Assembly (NCBI RefSeq): GCF_001306135.1
Contig: NZ_LGKP01000035.1
Span: 1-64,000, forward strand
Source: Herpetosiphon geysericola
Lineage (GTDB): Bacteria > Chloroflexota > Chloroflexia > Chloroflexales > Herpetosiphonaceae
Direction of reading: 5' to 3'
DNA length: 64,000 bases
In this document: positions 32,424-41,517 of the stretch, piece by piece
How the letters are laid out: the number at the start of each line of letters is the position of its first letter
Position numbering within the stretch: position 1 is the first letter of the stretch
The notes under the pieces: model-generated
The model's database searches: none
Told to the model about the DNA's origin: nothing
What the model saw: the letters and a program-made list of their open reading frames with translations, nothing else
Program-made: the position numbers and the translations under genes

Positions 32424-32903
32424 TTACAGGTGCAATTGCGTGGCTGGGTAGGCGATTGCCAAGACGCTGCCTTGGCTGGCCTGGGCTAATTGTTCGGAGC
32501 TGACAAGCTTGGGGGCAATTTCAGCCAGTGGTCGCAGCACAAAATCGCGCTCGAACATCCGCGGATGGGGAATGATCAGATCAGCGCTCTGCAATTGCTG
32601 ATCGCCATACAACAAGATATCGAGATCAAGCGGCCGCGGGCCATAGCGCAAGCCTGGCCGTCGCCCACAAGCGTGTTCAATTTGTTTGAGCAAGGCGAGT
32701 AGCGCATGCGGCGCTAAATCGGTCGTGCCAGCAACCACCGCATTCAAAAACGGCGGTTGATCTTCCACATAGGCGGCGGCTGTTTCATACACGCTCGAAT
32801 AGCTGGTTAATTGAACAGCTGGCGCTAAGGCAGCCAAACCAGTTTGCACATTGGCGAGCCGATCGCCTTGGTTGCTGCCGATGGCTAAATAAATTATGGT
32901 CAC
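32424..32903 (-). CDS. folK: 2-amino-4-hydroxy-6-hydroxymethyldihydropteridine pyrophosphokinase
   Basis: 159 residues, normal HPPK length. YLAIGSNQGDR (N-terminal), SSVYETAAAYVEDQPPFLNAV (substrate loop), and RPLDLDILLYGD with HPRMFERDFVLRPLAEI (ATP/Mg-binding DxD and C-terminal motif) are all in place. It makes the folate precursor diphosphate. It overlaps the patatin gene by four bases (ATGA), so the two are translationally coupled; other folate genes are not in the window. Confidence 0.96.
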   Translation of the reverse strand: MTIIYLAIGSNQGDRLANVQTGLAALAPAVQLTSYSSVYETAAAYVEDQPPFLNAVVAGTTDLAPHALLALLKQIEHACGRRPGLRYGPRPLDLDILLYGDQQLQSADLIIPHPRMFERDFVLRPLAEIAPKLVSSEQLAQASQGSVLAIAYPATQLHL

Positions 32904-34027
32904 GCTTGCCCCTGTCGTTGATCTAAGGCTCGCAGCGCATCGCGATAGCCCATATCGAACAAAGCTTGATGATTTTTGCCCTCATAATCGACGATCCATT
33001 CTAAGGGCATCAGTTTTTGGGGCGCAATGACCAATGGCTCGGCCACGCGATAGGGCATTGTGCCCGGCCAGCGCAATGATTGATCGCCAGTTTTTTCGGC
33101 GGCTGCGGTTAGGCGATGCGCCGCTTCAGCAATTTGGTTATAAACTTTGAGCAGCTTAAACGATGCGCGATACGAAGCCAACAACGCCCAATCAAGGGTC
33201 AACCACAGCGATTGCGCCAAATCGCTAGGCATGGCTTCGAGATGTTGGTCGCCATCGTTGGGGTCGGCATCCCACGGAGTCATCATCACTACAATAATTT
33301 CTACATCGCCGCCAGCATGCTCAATGACTGGGCCAAGCGGCGTATTGGCCAACACCGCGCCATCCCAATACATATCATCGCCAACTTGGGTCCACGGGTA
33401 CACCGCTGGAATGCTCGACGACGCCATAATATGCTCGATGTTGAGCTGATCTTGGGTTTGACCATCGAGTTTGTGATTGCAAAACACCCGCAACGTGCCA
33501 CGTCGCACATCGGTGGCGGTGAGCAGCAAAGTTGGTGCAGCTGGGCTATTGATGTGCTCGAAGTTCATCCATGCGCTGAGTGTGCGGCGCCATGGCGTGG
33601 TATCGAGCAAACTTTTGAATGGCGTAGCACTAAAAATGCTGCGAAATTTATGCCAAATGCTGGGGCTGTGTAAATTGCGCTCAGCCTCAGGCGTTTCGGC
33701 TTCAATCTGATCGTCGCCGCCATGCTCGTCAGAGGTCAAAATCGAGCGCAGCAAAAAGCGCATCAGCGGGCGGCTAATCGTCGGCAAATCGTTTGAAAGC
33801 TGTTGCACATCTTCTGAGTGCATATGCAGCCAGCGTTGGCGCAATTGAGCCACAGTCATGCCCGAAGCCAAGGCCGCGCCATTGACTGCGCCAATCGAGG
33901 TGCCAGCAATAATATCTGGCCCTTGGCCATCGAGCATCCAGCCACGTTCGACTAGCGCTTGCATTACGCCAACGTGATAGGCTCCTCGGCCACCGCCCCC
34001 AGAAAGCACCAAGGCTTTTTTCGTCAT
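32900..34027 (-). CDS. Patatin-like phospholipase
   Basis: 375 residues. LVLSGGGGRGAYHVGV (oxyanion hole, GGGxRG) and AGTSIGA with nucleophile Ser44 (GxSxG) are followed by YWDGAVLANTPL, with the catalytic Asp in the DG(A/G) motif. This is the complete Ser-Asp dyad of patatin. It has no signal peptide; it hydrolyses lipid acyl esters in the cytoplasm or at the membrane. ATG 34027 follows GAGGG; coupled to folK downstream. Confidence 0.92.
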   Translation of the reverse strand: MTKKALVLSGGGGRGAYHVGVMQALVERGWMLDGQGPDIIAGTSIGAVNGAALASGMTVAQLRQRWLHMHSEDVQQLSNDLPTISRPLMRFLLRSILTSDEHGGDDQIEAETPEAERNLHSPSIWHKFRSIFSATPFKSLLDTTPWRRTLSAWMNFEHINSPAAPTLLLTATDVRRGTLRVFCNHKLDGQTQDQLNIEHIMASSSIPAVYPWTQVGDDMYWDGAVLANTPLGPVIEHAGGDVEIIVVMMTPWDADPNDGDQHLEAMPSDLAQSLWLTLDWALLASYRASFKLLKVYNQIAEAAHRLTAAAEKTGDQSLRWPGTMPYRVAEPLVIAPQKLMPLEWIVDYEGKNHQALFDMGYRDALRALDQRQGQA

Positions 34028-34114
34028 CGCACCCTCGCAGCTTGGCAAAACTCAAATACACCATTGCTCAATGTTCGGCAAGGCGTTTGCATCTGTCAGT
34101 TATTAGCACGCGAT

Positions 34115-35317
34115 TTAGAAGATGTCGTCCTCGTCGTCGTCGTCGCTGATGCCAAGGTCGAGCAGCACCAAATTATTTAGGCTTGGCGATTGACCAAAAG
34201 CCTCTTGGCTGTTGCGAGTTAGTTGGTTGCCCCACAAATCAAGCTCTTGCAACTGGCCAAGGTTGCTCGTATTGGCCAAACTGGTTGCAGCAACATCGCC
34301 AATCGCATTTTCAGCCAAATAGAGCACCGCTAAATTGCCCAAGCTTGTGCTGGTAGTCAAGGCTTGGACTCCAGCGTCGCCAATTGCATTATCATTGAGC
34401 AACAAGGCCTTGAGGTTGGTGACGTGCGCCGATTGGGCCAAGGCACTCAAACCTGGATCGCCAATCGCATTCGAGCGCAAATCGAGCCGTTCGGTGTTGG
34501 CCAGCACTGGCGAGTTGGCAATTGCGCTAAGGCCTGCTGCATCAATATTGGTCGATGAGAGATTGAGGGTTGCAATGCTGCGCAGATAGGGCGATTCGGC
34601 CAATGCTTTGGCTCCAGCAAAACCCACATCATTATCGCTCAGGTCAAGATGAGTCAGATTGCTCAATTGCTCATCTTCGGCGAGGGCTTTAATTCCATCG
34701 GGGCCAATAGCGTTGTTGCTCAAGTTGAGGGCAGTTAATTGATTGAGATGTTGGGCTTTGGTGATTGCAATAATGCCAGCATCGCCCAACTCGTTGTGGT
34801 CAATATCGAGCAGTTGCAAGTTGACCAAGGCCTTGCCTGCGACCAAGGCTGCGCCACCTTCAGGGCCAAGCTGATTGCGATAGAGCCGCAGCTTGGTTAA
34901 TTGGGTTAGGTTGGTCGAGGTGCTCAAGGCTTGCACGCCAGCAGCGCCAATTCGATTGCGATACAGCTCTAGTTCGGTGAGTTTACTGAGGTGAGGTGAT
35001 TGGGCCAAGGCAATCAGGCCTGCATCGCCAATGTGGTTGCGTTGCAAGCGCAGGGTGCGCAATTGGCTTAAGTGAGGCGATTGAGCCAGCGCGATCACTG
35101 CGTCGTCAGTTAATTGATTTTCGCTAAGATCAAGCACGCGGACTGTGGCCATATGTGGTGAGCGTGCCAACGTGTGAGCGACAGCATCACCCCAATTGCG
35201 ACCATTGAGGGTTAGTTGGGTCACGCCAACTAAACGCCGTTCACGTAAGGCGGCCTTGAGTTCTTCGACGGTGGACACATCATCCAAGGAGACTATGTAA
35301 TTTTTAAGCTTTGCCAT
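34115..35317 (-). CDS. Leucine-rich repeat protein, RNase-inhibitor type
   Basis: 400 residues made almost wholly of about 13 leucine-rich repeats with an exact 27-residue period, consensus Lxx-LxxLxLxxN-xIGDAGxxALAxSPx. This is the RI-like pattern (27-29 residues) with the GxxALA helix. A short N-terminal cap (about 50 residues) and an acidic C-terminus (SDDDDEDDIF) bound the array. No signal peptide or membrane helix, so it is probably a cytoplasmic binding protein. No partner can be named. GAGGTC stands before the ATG. Confidence 0.9.
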   Translation of the reverse strand: MAKLKNYIVSLDDVSTVEELKAALRERRLVGVTQLTLNGRNWGDAVAHTLARSPHMATVRVLDLSENQLTDDAVIALAQSPHLSQLRTLRLQRNHIGDAGLIALAQSPHLSKLTELELYRNRIGAAGVQALSTSTNLTQLTKLRLYRNQLGPEGGAALVAGKALVNLQLLDIDHNELGDAGIIAITKAQHLNQLTALNLSNNAIGPDGIKALAEDEQLSNLTHLDLSDNDVGFAGAKALAESPYLRSIATLNLSSTNIDAAGLSAIANSPVLANTERLDLRSNAIGDPGLSALAQSAHVTNLKALLLNDNAIGDAGVQALTTSTSLGNLAVLYLAENAIGDVAATSLANTSNLGQLQELDLWGNQLTRNSQEAFGQSPSLNNLVLLDLGISDDDDEDDIF

Positions 35318-35456
35318 CGTAACGACCTCTGTGTCGGGTTATTTCATTGTTGGTTCATTGTAGCATACTGCCCTTGGCGATTGAGTCCCCCCAAATGGCT
35401 AGGCTACGAAGCGTGTTCGTAAGGGGTGTTGCTGGTTCGCATCAGCCTCTGCCTGC

Positions 35457-35485
35457 TTGACGTTGCCTACACTCTACCGTACACT
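35457..35485 (+). promoter_or_regulatory. Promoter of the parA-type gene
   Basis: TTGACG (35457-35462) and TACACT (35480-35485) with a 17-base spacer match a sigma70-type promoter; transcription would start about 23 bases before the ATG at 35515. Confidence 0.55.
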
Positions 35486-35514
35486 GCAAGCAGTCTACTC
35501 AGGAGTTGTATCCT

Positions 35515-36540
35515 ATGCCTCGCGTAATTGCCGTCACCAACTTCAAGGGCGGTATTGGTAAGACGACTACCACAGTCAATGTAGCCGCCGGTTTTGCCCT
35601 CAAAGGTGCCTCAGTGCTTGTGATCGATGTCGATCCACAGAGCAATGTGCGTATGTGTTTTGGGCATGCCGAACCCCGCCGCTCGCTGTACGATGTTTTG
35701 ATCGATAATAAGAAAATTCCTGATTGTGTCGTGCAAGTACGCCCAAATATCGACCTACTTGCTTCTAGCGATGCCTTGTTGCAGGCTCAATCGGATATTG
35801 GCAAACGCGCAGATTGGGGGCGGGTGCTCGAAATTGCCTTGCGCCCAGTGGTGCGTAATTATGATTTTGTGCTGATCGATTGTAGCGCTTCGTTGACCGT
35901 GCTGAACTTAAATGCGCTTATGGCAGCCTCAGATATTATTGTGCCAACCGCCTTGGAGCACTTGGCGTTGCAAGGTTTGCGCCAACTTGGCCGGAATATC
36001 ACCCGCATCAAAGGCACAATGGGCGCACTACGCATGATTATTCCAACTATGTTCGATGGCCGTAATCGCCAATCGCATCGCTTACTCGCGAGCTTGCGCG
36101 AAGAATATGGCAGTTTGGTCACCGATCCTGTACGGGTTAATGTGCGGCTTTCTGAGGCTACCGCCGAAGGCAAAACGATTTATGAGTATGATCCACGCTC
36201 GAATGGGGCGATTGATTATGCTGCCTTGGTCGAAAAGCTCAGCGATGTGTTTAATTTTCAAGCCAAGCCAATGCCTGAACAGCTTGCTCAGCCAGCAGCT
36301 AATAAACAGTTGAACCCTGCCCGATCTGCTACGCCAGTTGACCTTCCGCCGCCACCAGAACCAGCGCTCGTGAGCAATTTGCAAGCTGAAGAAAAGCCAA
36401 GCTTTCGTGGCCCAGTACGCGAGGAATGCCCGCATTGTGGCAGGCCCTTAGAGCAAGTGATGCTGGCAGGCTATCGGGTCTATTTTTGCGATCATTGCAA
36501 ATACAAGCGCCAAGAATTGGCCTCGGGCGTGCGACGCTAA
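35515..36540 (+). CDS. ParA/Soj-type ATPase with C-terminal zinc ribbon
   Basis: 341 residues. Deviant Walker A FKGGIGKTTT (residues 10-19), DVDPQSN (Walker A') and VLIDCSASLTVLNLNAL (Walker B region) form a ParA ATPase domain (about 1-245). After a proline-rich linker, the C-terminal 50 residues carry ECPHCGRPLEQ and FCDHCKYKRQ, a four-Cys zinc ribbon not usual in ParA. The start is ATG 35515 because AGGAG ends at 35505; the frame begins at TTG 35506. There is no parB or parS in view, so it may position a cargo other than chromosomes. Confidence 0.85.
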   Translation: MPRVIAVTNFKGGIGKTTTTVNVAAGFALKGASVLVIDVDPQSNVRMCFGHAEPRRSLYDVLIDNKKIPDCVVQVRPNIDLLASSDALLQAQSDIGKRADWGRVLEIALRPVVRNYDFVLIDCSASLTVLNLNALMAASDIIVPTALEHLALQGLRQLGRNITRIKGTMGALRMIIPTMFDGRNRQSHRLLASLREEYGSLVTDPVRVNVRLSEATAEGKTIYEYDPRSNGAIDYAALVEKLSDVFNFQAKPMPEQLAQPAANKQLNPARSATPVDLPPPPEPALVSNLQAEEKPSFRGPVREECPHCGRPLEQVMLAGYRVYFCDHCKYKRQELASGVRR

Positions 36541-36830
36541 GAATATTTATGCACTCGTTGTAGGCCAAAGAGTATAGCAACCATCCAAATTGCAGCAAAG
36601 CCAAGCCTTAAACGGGCTAGGTTGGTTGGGCTGACTGTGAGCCATGACCCTAATAATTGATCAAGTCCACTGGCAATTAATTCAACTCCAGCCAAGTTTA
36701 GGCCAAATAAGCTGGCATAAATCGCGAAGATGATCAACCGTCGCCGCCCATTGCTGATGCGCCAAGCTAAAATAGCACAGCCAAGCACCACAACGCCGCT
36801 GGCCAGCCAACTCCAAAATTCAATTGTCAT
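36537..36830 (-). CDS. Small membrane protein, unknown
   Basis: 97 residues with three or four hydrophobic helices and no recognised family. Its stop overlaps the ParA stop region on the other strand (convergent, four bases). The N-terminus (MTIEFWSWLASGVVVLGCAILAW) is a clear membrane segment. No ribosome binding site of strength is seen. Confidence 0.5.
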   Translation of the reverse strand: MTIEFWSWLASGVVVLGCAILAWRISNGRRRLIIFAIYASLFGLNLAGVELIASGLDQLLGSWLTVSPTNLARLRLGFAAIWMVAILFGLQRVHKYS

Positions 36831-36929
36831 TGAGGTACCTTAAATCAAACAGCCGTGGGGAAGTATAGCATGGGGCAATCGCAAGAGGATAGAAAACACA
36901 ACCCTGTGTTGAAGCAATAACAATTAAGC

Positions 36930-37091
36930 TTATTGGCCACAAAAAGTGCAAACGGCTTGGGCTTGTGGCTCAAACGCTGCTGCTAATGGCGCAGGATTGA
37001 TCAGGCTGGTTGCCAAAATCAACAAGGCCAAGGCGGTGATGATTGCCAGAGCCAATGTGCGATTGAATGGTTGGGTTTGGATGTTCAACAT
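36930..37091 (-). CDS. Small single-pass membrane protein with C-terminal CxxC
   Basis: 53 residues starting at ATG 37091 (GGAGG 6-7 bases upstream; the longer frame to 37163 has none). One helix (about residues 12-33) with a short tail ending AVCTFCGQ. The CxxC tail might bind a metal or be modified. Unknown function. Confidence 0.55.
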   Translation of the reverse strand: MLNIQTQPFNRTLALAIITALALLILATSLINPAPLAAAFEPQAQAVCTFCGQ

Positions 37092-37187
37092 AGCCTGCCT
37101 CCGAATTAACATTGCGTTAGAACTAAGGCTAGTATCGCACCCTGTTGTGACAAACAGCGTCACACTGGTTTAGGGCTTTGTAAAGCT

Positions 37188-37222
37188 AAAAAAAGCCCTA
37201 CTTACGTGGGTCGTAAGTAGGT
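37188..37222 (-). terminator. Intrinsic terminator of the tRNA-Arg gene
   Basis: Read on the minus strand: CCTACTTACG, loop ACCCA, CGTAAGTAGG, GC then TTTTTTT. A 10-bp perfect stem with a T tract, directly after the tRNA 3' end. Confidence 0.9.
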
Positions 37223-37227
37223 GCTAT

Positions 37228-37303
37228 TGGCGCGACCGGAGGGACTCGAACCCCCGACACTTGGTTCCGAAGACCAATGCTCTATCCACTGAGCTACGGT
37301 CGC
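37228..37303 (-). tRNA. tRNA-Arg (anticodon TCG)
   Basis: 76 bases including encoded CCA. Acceptor arms GCGACCG / CGGTCGC pair fully; the D arm is TAGCTCAGTGGATAGAGCA; the anticodon arm TTGGT-CTTCGGA-ACCAA gives anticodon TCG (reads CGA); the T arm is GGGGG-TTCGAGT-CCCTC. Discriminator is G. Stand-alone gene followed by its own terminator. Confidence 0.97.
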
Positions 37304-37425
37304 AACGCCTATAGAATACCCTAAACTAGGCTTTGTTGCAAATGCTAAAAACCTAACGCCCATGGAATTCCATGGGCGTTGGGCTGTTCTCAATGCTGTG
37401 TGGAGGAAACCGAGGGCGAACTGGT

Positions 37426-38157
37426 TTATTTGGTCAAGGCTTCGCGAGCGCGTTCAAGCTCGGTGTTCAAGCGTTCTTCGCCTTTGGTGCGCAAGTTGGC
37501 AATAATGTCGTCAACGGTTTTGCCATTGGCTTGTGCAACTTGCTCCAAGGTTTTGCCTGCTTGAACTTCGGCTTTGACTTGTTCAACGGTCAAGCCCGTT
37601 ACTTCAGCGGTTGCTTGCACCAGCAAATGCTGGCCCCGCCCGCCGCGACCTGGGCCTTTAGCGCCAACCACGCCTTTTTGGTTCATCAGGGTTGGGGCTT
37701 CGGTTTTGGCGTTGCTCAAGCGTTCGGTTTTTTGAGCTTCAGTAATTTTGCCACTGCTGACTGATTCGTTCAGTTTGGTTTCTAATTGAGCCACAGCTGC
37801 GTCAATTACTGCTTGTTCGCTGCTGCCGTTGGCGGTGGCGATTTCGGTCAGTGAAGCGCCTTCAACCAATTTGGTGTGTACATCAGCAGTGGTCAGTTTG
37901 GTCAAGGCTGCGGTTTGCTCAACCAATTGATGATGAATGCCCATGCCGCCGCGTTGACCCATACCACCACCACGTCCGCCACGCTTGCCAAGGCCGAAGC
38001 CTGGGCCGACGCTCGTGCTATCAGGTGTGGCTGGCTGAGTTGTGGTGCTATCAGGCGTGGTTGGGGTTTGGGCGCTGGTGTTGGTTAAACGCCCACCAAC
38101 AAACACTAAGCTAAAAGCGATTGCCACAATTGCTAGCCATTTTCCGATTGTTTTCAT
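37426..38157 (-). CDS. Secreted protein with two DUF2680-like repeats
   Basis: 243 residues. A signal peptide (about 1-30, ending near TSAQ) leads into a T/P/Q linker and a Gly/Arg-rich stretch (GLGKRGGRGGG). Two similar helical units follow, each of the form 'Q-x-TA-x-LT-x-x-V-x-x-x-L-x-x-G-x-(S/T)L-x-x-(I/V)A-x-(A/Q)NG' (around residues 75-130 and 170-220), the pattern of DUF2680/'LtdA-like' secreted proteins of unknown function. ATG 38157 follows CGGAGG. The second start, 38193, has no ribosome binding site. Confidence 0.7.
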   Translation of the reverse strand: MKTIGKWLAIVAIAFSLVFVGGRLTNTSAQTPTTPDSTTTQPATPDSTSVGPGFGLGKRGGRGGGMGQRGGMGIHHQLVEQTAALTKLTTADVHTKLVEGASLTEIATANGSSEQAVIDAAVAQLETKLNESVSSGKITEAQKTERLSNAKTEAPTLMNQKGVVGAKGPGRGGRGQHLLVQATAEVTGLTVEQVKAEVQAGKTLEQVAQANGKTVDDIIANLRTKGEERLNTELERAREALTK

Positions 38158-38214
38158 ACAGCCTCCGTTGTGTTTTCGATATGGATTGAGCATAAACCAT
38201 TGCTGTGAAGAATA

Positions 38215-38720
38215 TATGAAGTAAAGGATGAAGGATGAAGGATGAGGGATGAATGCCGAAAGGCAGAAGGCAAAAGGCAGAAATCAAAAGTCAAAATAGA
38301 TGTTAGGAATGGCAGGCTATTGGTGAGTAGCAACAGAATCCAACTAATCTGTGCCAATCTGTGGCGAAAACAGCCTTCGCGTCCTTCGTGTTCTTCTCGG
38401 TTACAACTTCTTCGTGTGCTTCGTGGATCAGTTTTTAACGCAGCGGTGCAGAGAGCAAAAGGATGAATTATGAGGGATGAAGGATGAAATGTGGGGCATA
38501 GCAGGATAATCATCGTAATCTGTGCTAATTTGGGGCAAAAAATAATTCTCATTCCTAGAATTCGTGGCTAAAACTTCAACGTAGAGGTGCAGAGCAAGAA
38601 TGGCTTTGGGCTTTGGGCTATCGGAGATTGTTTTGAAATACAATATTCCAATAGCCAAGAGCCCAAAGCCAACAGCTAGCTTTCGCGGTTGCAACTTCTT
38701 CGTGCTCTTCGTGGCTCAAC
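38215..38720. repeat. Mosaic of dispersed intergenic repeats, no gene
   Basis: About 500 bases without a credible gene. It consists of recurring words: runs of ggatgaagg (38224-38260), caaaaggcagaa and caaaagtc, ccttcgtgttcttc, cagcggtgcagagag, gcatagcaggataatc and, at 38603-38672, an inverted pair of ggctttgggct.../...agcccaaagcc. The stretch 38441-38524 is nearly the same as 50912-50982. Confidence 0.8.
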
Positions 38721-38737
38721 TATTTTACAGACTTCGG

Positions 38738-39217
38738 TTAGATTTGCGGCGTATAGCGCTTAAACAACCGATATGGAATAAAATAGAATTGAAAGATACA
38801 TTGAACGAGATAACTAATAATAAATGTAAGAATTTTTGTGTGATCATAGTCATCAACAATCAACCAATAAGCTAATCCCACCCATAGAAATAGAACCCAA
38901 AATGCAATTAATGCCACACTCTTGCGATAGCTATTGAGATTAACTTCCTTTGTTCGAAATTTATACCAAAGCATAACTGCATAGATTAATCCTGCGATTA
39001 CATTCATTGGCAAAAAAATAAAGAACCAGGAAACTACTATTAACTGAACAATCGATGTCTGTTGAACTTCAGCGGGTGTTTGGGTAACAATATAGTGAAT
39101 TGTGTAGATTAATGCTGCAATAATACTGGGCTTGAATTGCTGAGCCATAACGAATAATAGAAATTTTTTGAAATTTTGAATCAAAAATTGATTGCTTACC
39201 ATATTCATATTGTACAT
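38738..39217 (-). CDS. Small AT-rich membrane protein, unknown
   Basis: 159 residues with four hydrophobic segments, and charged C-terminal end. No family recognised. AAGGAG precedes ATG 39217 by eight bases. Strongly AT-biased compared with its neighbours, as is the next gene upstream, which is 23 bases away on the same strand. Confidence 0.6.
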   Translation of the reverse strand: MYNMNMVSNQFLIQNFKKFLLFVMAQQFKPSIIAALIYTIHYIVTQTPAEVQQTSIVQLIVVSWFFIFLPMNVIAGLIYAVMLWYKFRTKEVNLNSYRKSVALIAFWVLFLWVGLAYWLIVDDYDHTKILTFIISYLVQCIFQFYFIPYRLFKRYTPQI

Positions 39218-39240
39218 AATAGATGCTCCTTATGTTGAAT

Positions 39241-39972
39241 TTATTGTAATAACTGCATTCTTATGTTATTGCTAATAAACGTATCTGAAATTCCAGGAAT
39301 AGAAGATATTAGACTATTTATGCATAAATGCGCACCATAGTTATCAAAATCGAATCCATTTAAGCTGCTAGATGCAAATACATATATTGCGGCACTACTT
39401 GTTGCCCAACGAAGATTATCTGGATTTGATGAGGAAATATCAAAATATAATACAAGATCTGTATCACTTGGATCATTATCACAAATAGTAGTATAACGCT
39501 GATGCCATGTTGGTGCTTTATCTTCCAAATAGTTAACATAGGGTGTAAAATATTCAATGAACTGTCTCCAACAGAATCCTTGCTGTTGAGCAGTTGGATC
39601 ACATCCAGCTTTATTGGCATCGATCTGCACACTGTCTAGTAATTTTCTTTCATTAGTCAAACCTTGATCTATAGCCTGACTTGATTCATTTTTGTAGACA
39701 AATTCTTTGTTTATAATCTCATTCATTTCAATAAATTTCTCGTTATCTAATGATTTTATGAATATTTCAGCTTCATTTACCGTTATATTTTCATCTATTG
39801 CCAGACTGATAAAATCTCTTAAGTCATCTTTACTTAAATCTTTAGAATCTTTTGTTAGTACAGTTTTGCGATCATCTATCCTATCTTCAGACCTTGCTTT
39901 AATCGATGGCGTTTCCTTCATAATAGCTATTAATAAGATACATACCATGATTAAAAAACTGAGCTTTTTCAT
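39241..39972 (-). CDS. Secreted AT-rich protein, unknown
   Basis: 243 residues. Signal peptide (MKKLSFLIMVCILLIAIM), a charged helical first half (repeated SKDDLRDFIS-like acidic segments), and a second half rich in Cys and aromatic residues (CDPTAQQQGFCW, TTICDNDPSDTDL, AHLCINSLI), suggesting disulfides outside the cell. No family recognised. Very low G+C suggests late acquisition. Confidence 0.6.
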   Translation of the reverse strand: MKKLSFLIMVCILLIAIMKETPSIKARSEDRIDDRKTVLTKDSKDLSKDDLRDFISLAIDENITVNEAEIFIKSLDNEKFIEMNEIINKEFVYKNESSQAIDQGLTNERKLLDSVQIDANKAGCDPTAQQQGFCWRQFIEYFTPYVNYLEDKAPTWHQRYTTICDNDPSDTDLVLYFDISSSNPDNLRWATSSAAIYVFASSSLNGFDFDNYGAHLCINSLISSIPGISDTFISNNIRMQLLQ

Positions 39973-40096
39973 GTGTTGAAACTCCTATAAAAGATCTTAC
40001 AATTCTTATAGTATCAATTTTTAGTTGTACTTTCTACAATTCTATGTAACAAATGTGTAACAACGTAGTTATATTTAGAGATATAGGAGCATTATC

Positions 40097-41389
40097 GTGC
40101 TAGGCCTCTACCAACGCTTATTGGGCTTTATGCTCATGATTTTTTTGCTGATTCAGCTGCCTGCACTGAGTCATGCCGAGCCGCCAACCAACCAGCCAAG
40201 CGATTGGTGGGGCATTGTCGTGCGCGATCCAGCCTACGAATGGAATACGAACCCATCTGCTTATCCCAACGCCGTCAACCAAGCCTTTATCAATCGCATG
40301 TTCGATGAGATTGTGGCCATGGGCGGGCGTTGGGTGCGCTTCGAGTTTCATGGTGAATGGAATGGTTCAAGTTATGGCAGTTTTAATCTGGCTCAAGCTG
40401 ATTATTTCGTTAGTGCTGCGCATAGTCGGGGCTTGAAGGTGCTGGCCTTGCTGGGCAGCGATATTTTGCGTGGCCCACAGGCTGGTATGCAGCATTTTGA
40501 TGGCGGCACGGTTTCGGGCAGCATTCCAACCAGCAATCCCGACCGCGAGCTGAATCCATGCCCAGCAGCGCCGATTGGCTGCGGCGTGAATGCCTATCAA
40601 AAAGCATGGCTCGAACGCGCGATCAGTATCGCCGATTATTATCGTGGCCGCATTGATGCCTATGAGATTTTCAACGAGCCAAATTTCTATTTTGCGTTGA
40701 TTGGCGATACTAATGGCCAGCAAGATGAGATGAATCCCTATTATCTGGCCCAAACGATTACCAAGCTGTATCGGATTTTGCGCGATGCCAGCCGCAACGA
40801 TCAAACGCCGCTGATCATTGGTGGCCTTCACCCGTTGACTTCCAATGAATCGGGGCGCACTGATCGCGGCTACTTGCAAGCGCTCTACCAAGCTGCACCG
40901 TTCAGCAATTGGGCTAATAGCCATAACGGCAAATACCCAATCGATGGCGTGGCCTATCATCCCTACCCAGCAGAAATGCGACGCTTGGTCGATGATAACG
41001 ACTTTTTGCCTTTGGTTGGGCCACGCCTAGATAGTTTGGTAGCGACCATGCGCATGTTTGATCAAACCAGCAAACTCTGGTTGACCGAAATTGGTACCCG
41101 TGGCGACCCAACCAATGCCAACGATCTGCAACGTCAAGCAGCTTTTATGCGTCAATTTGTTGCAACGATTTATAGTCGTCCAGACATTGCTAACTGGTTT
41201 TGGTTTAAATACGAAGATTTTCCTGGTGAGGCTTGGGGCGTGGTGCATATCAATTACGATGGCAGCGGAGCCTACGATCTGAATGGTGCGGTGAGTTTGT
41301 ATAAACCAAGTTTCTATGCCTACCGCGATTTAGTGCACAATTTTCGCCAGCGGGTTTGGATTCCGCAAGTGCTCAATAACATTAATTAG
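40097..41389 (+). CDS. Secreted clan GH-A glycoside hydrolase-like protein
   Basis: 430 residues from GTG 40097 (TAGGAG seven bases upstream). Signal peptide ends near LSHAEPP. A TIM-barrel core shows IDAYEIFNEPN (acid/base Glu194, typical N-E-P of clan GH-A) and LWLTEIGTRGD (nucleophile Glu331). It is likely to act on extracellular polysaccharide. The GH family (5, 39 or relatives) is not certain. Confidence 0.85.
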   Translation: MLGLYQRLLGFMLMIFLLIQLPALSHAEPPTNQPSDWWGIVVRDPAYEWNTNPSAYPNAVNQAFINRMFDEIVAMGGRWVRFEFHGEWNGSSYGSFNLAQADYFVSAAHSRGLKVLALLGSDILRGPQAGMQHFDGGTVSGSIPTSNPDRELNPCPAAPIGCGVNAYQKAWLERAISIADYYRGRIDAYEIFNEPNFYFALIGDTNGQQDEMNPYYLAQTITKLYRILRDASRNDQTPLIIGGLHPLTSNESGRTDRGYLQALYQAAPFSNWANSHNGKYPIDGVAYHPYPAEMRRLVDDNDFLPLVGPRLDSLVATMRMFDQTSKLWLTEIGTRGDPTNANDLQRQAAFMRQFVATIYSRPDIANWFWFKYEDFPGEAWGVVHINYDGSGAYDLNGAVSLYKPSFYAYRDLVHNFRQRVWIPQVLNNIN

Positions 41390-41517
41390 CGCATTCTGAC
41401 GGCCTAAAAAGCGTTTGCAGGCCAGCAGTAACAGTCTGCTCAATTCGACCGTGTGTGCTATAATCGAAGCAAACAACTGCCAACGAATTGAGTACATCAC
41501 TTGGGGATAGAGTAGCA

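Noticed and set aside
35515-36540. Chromosome-partition ParA
   Set aside because: No parB or parS is present and an extra zinc ribbon is fused; a partition role is not supported here.
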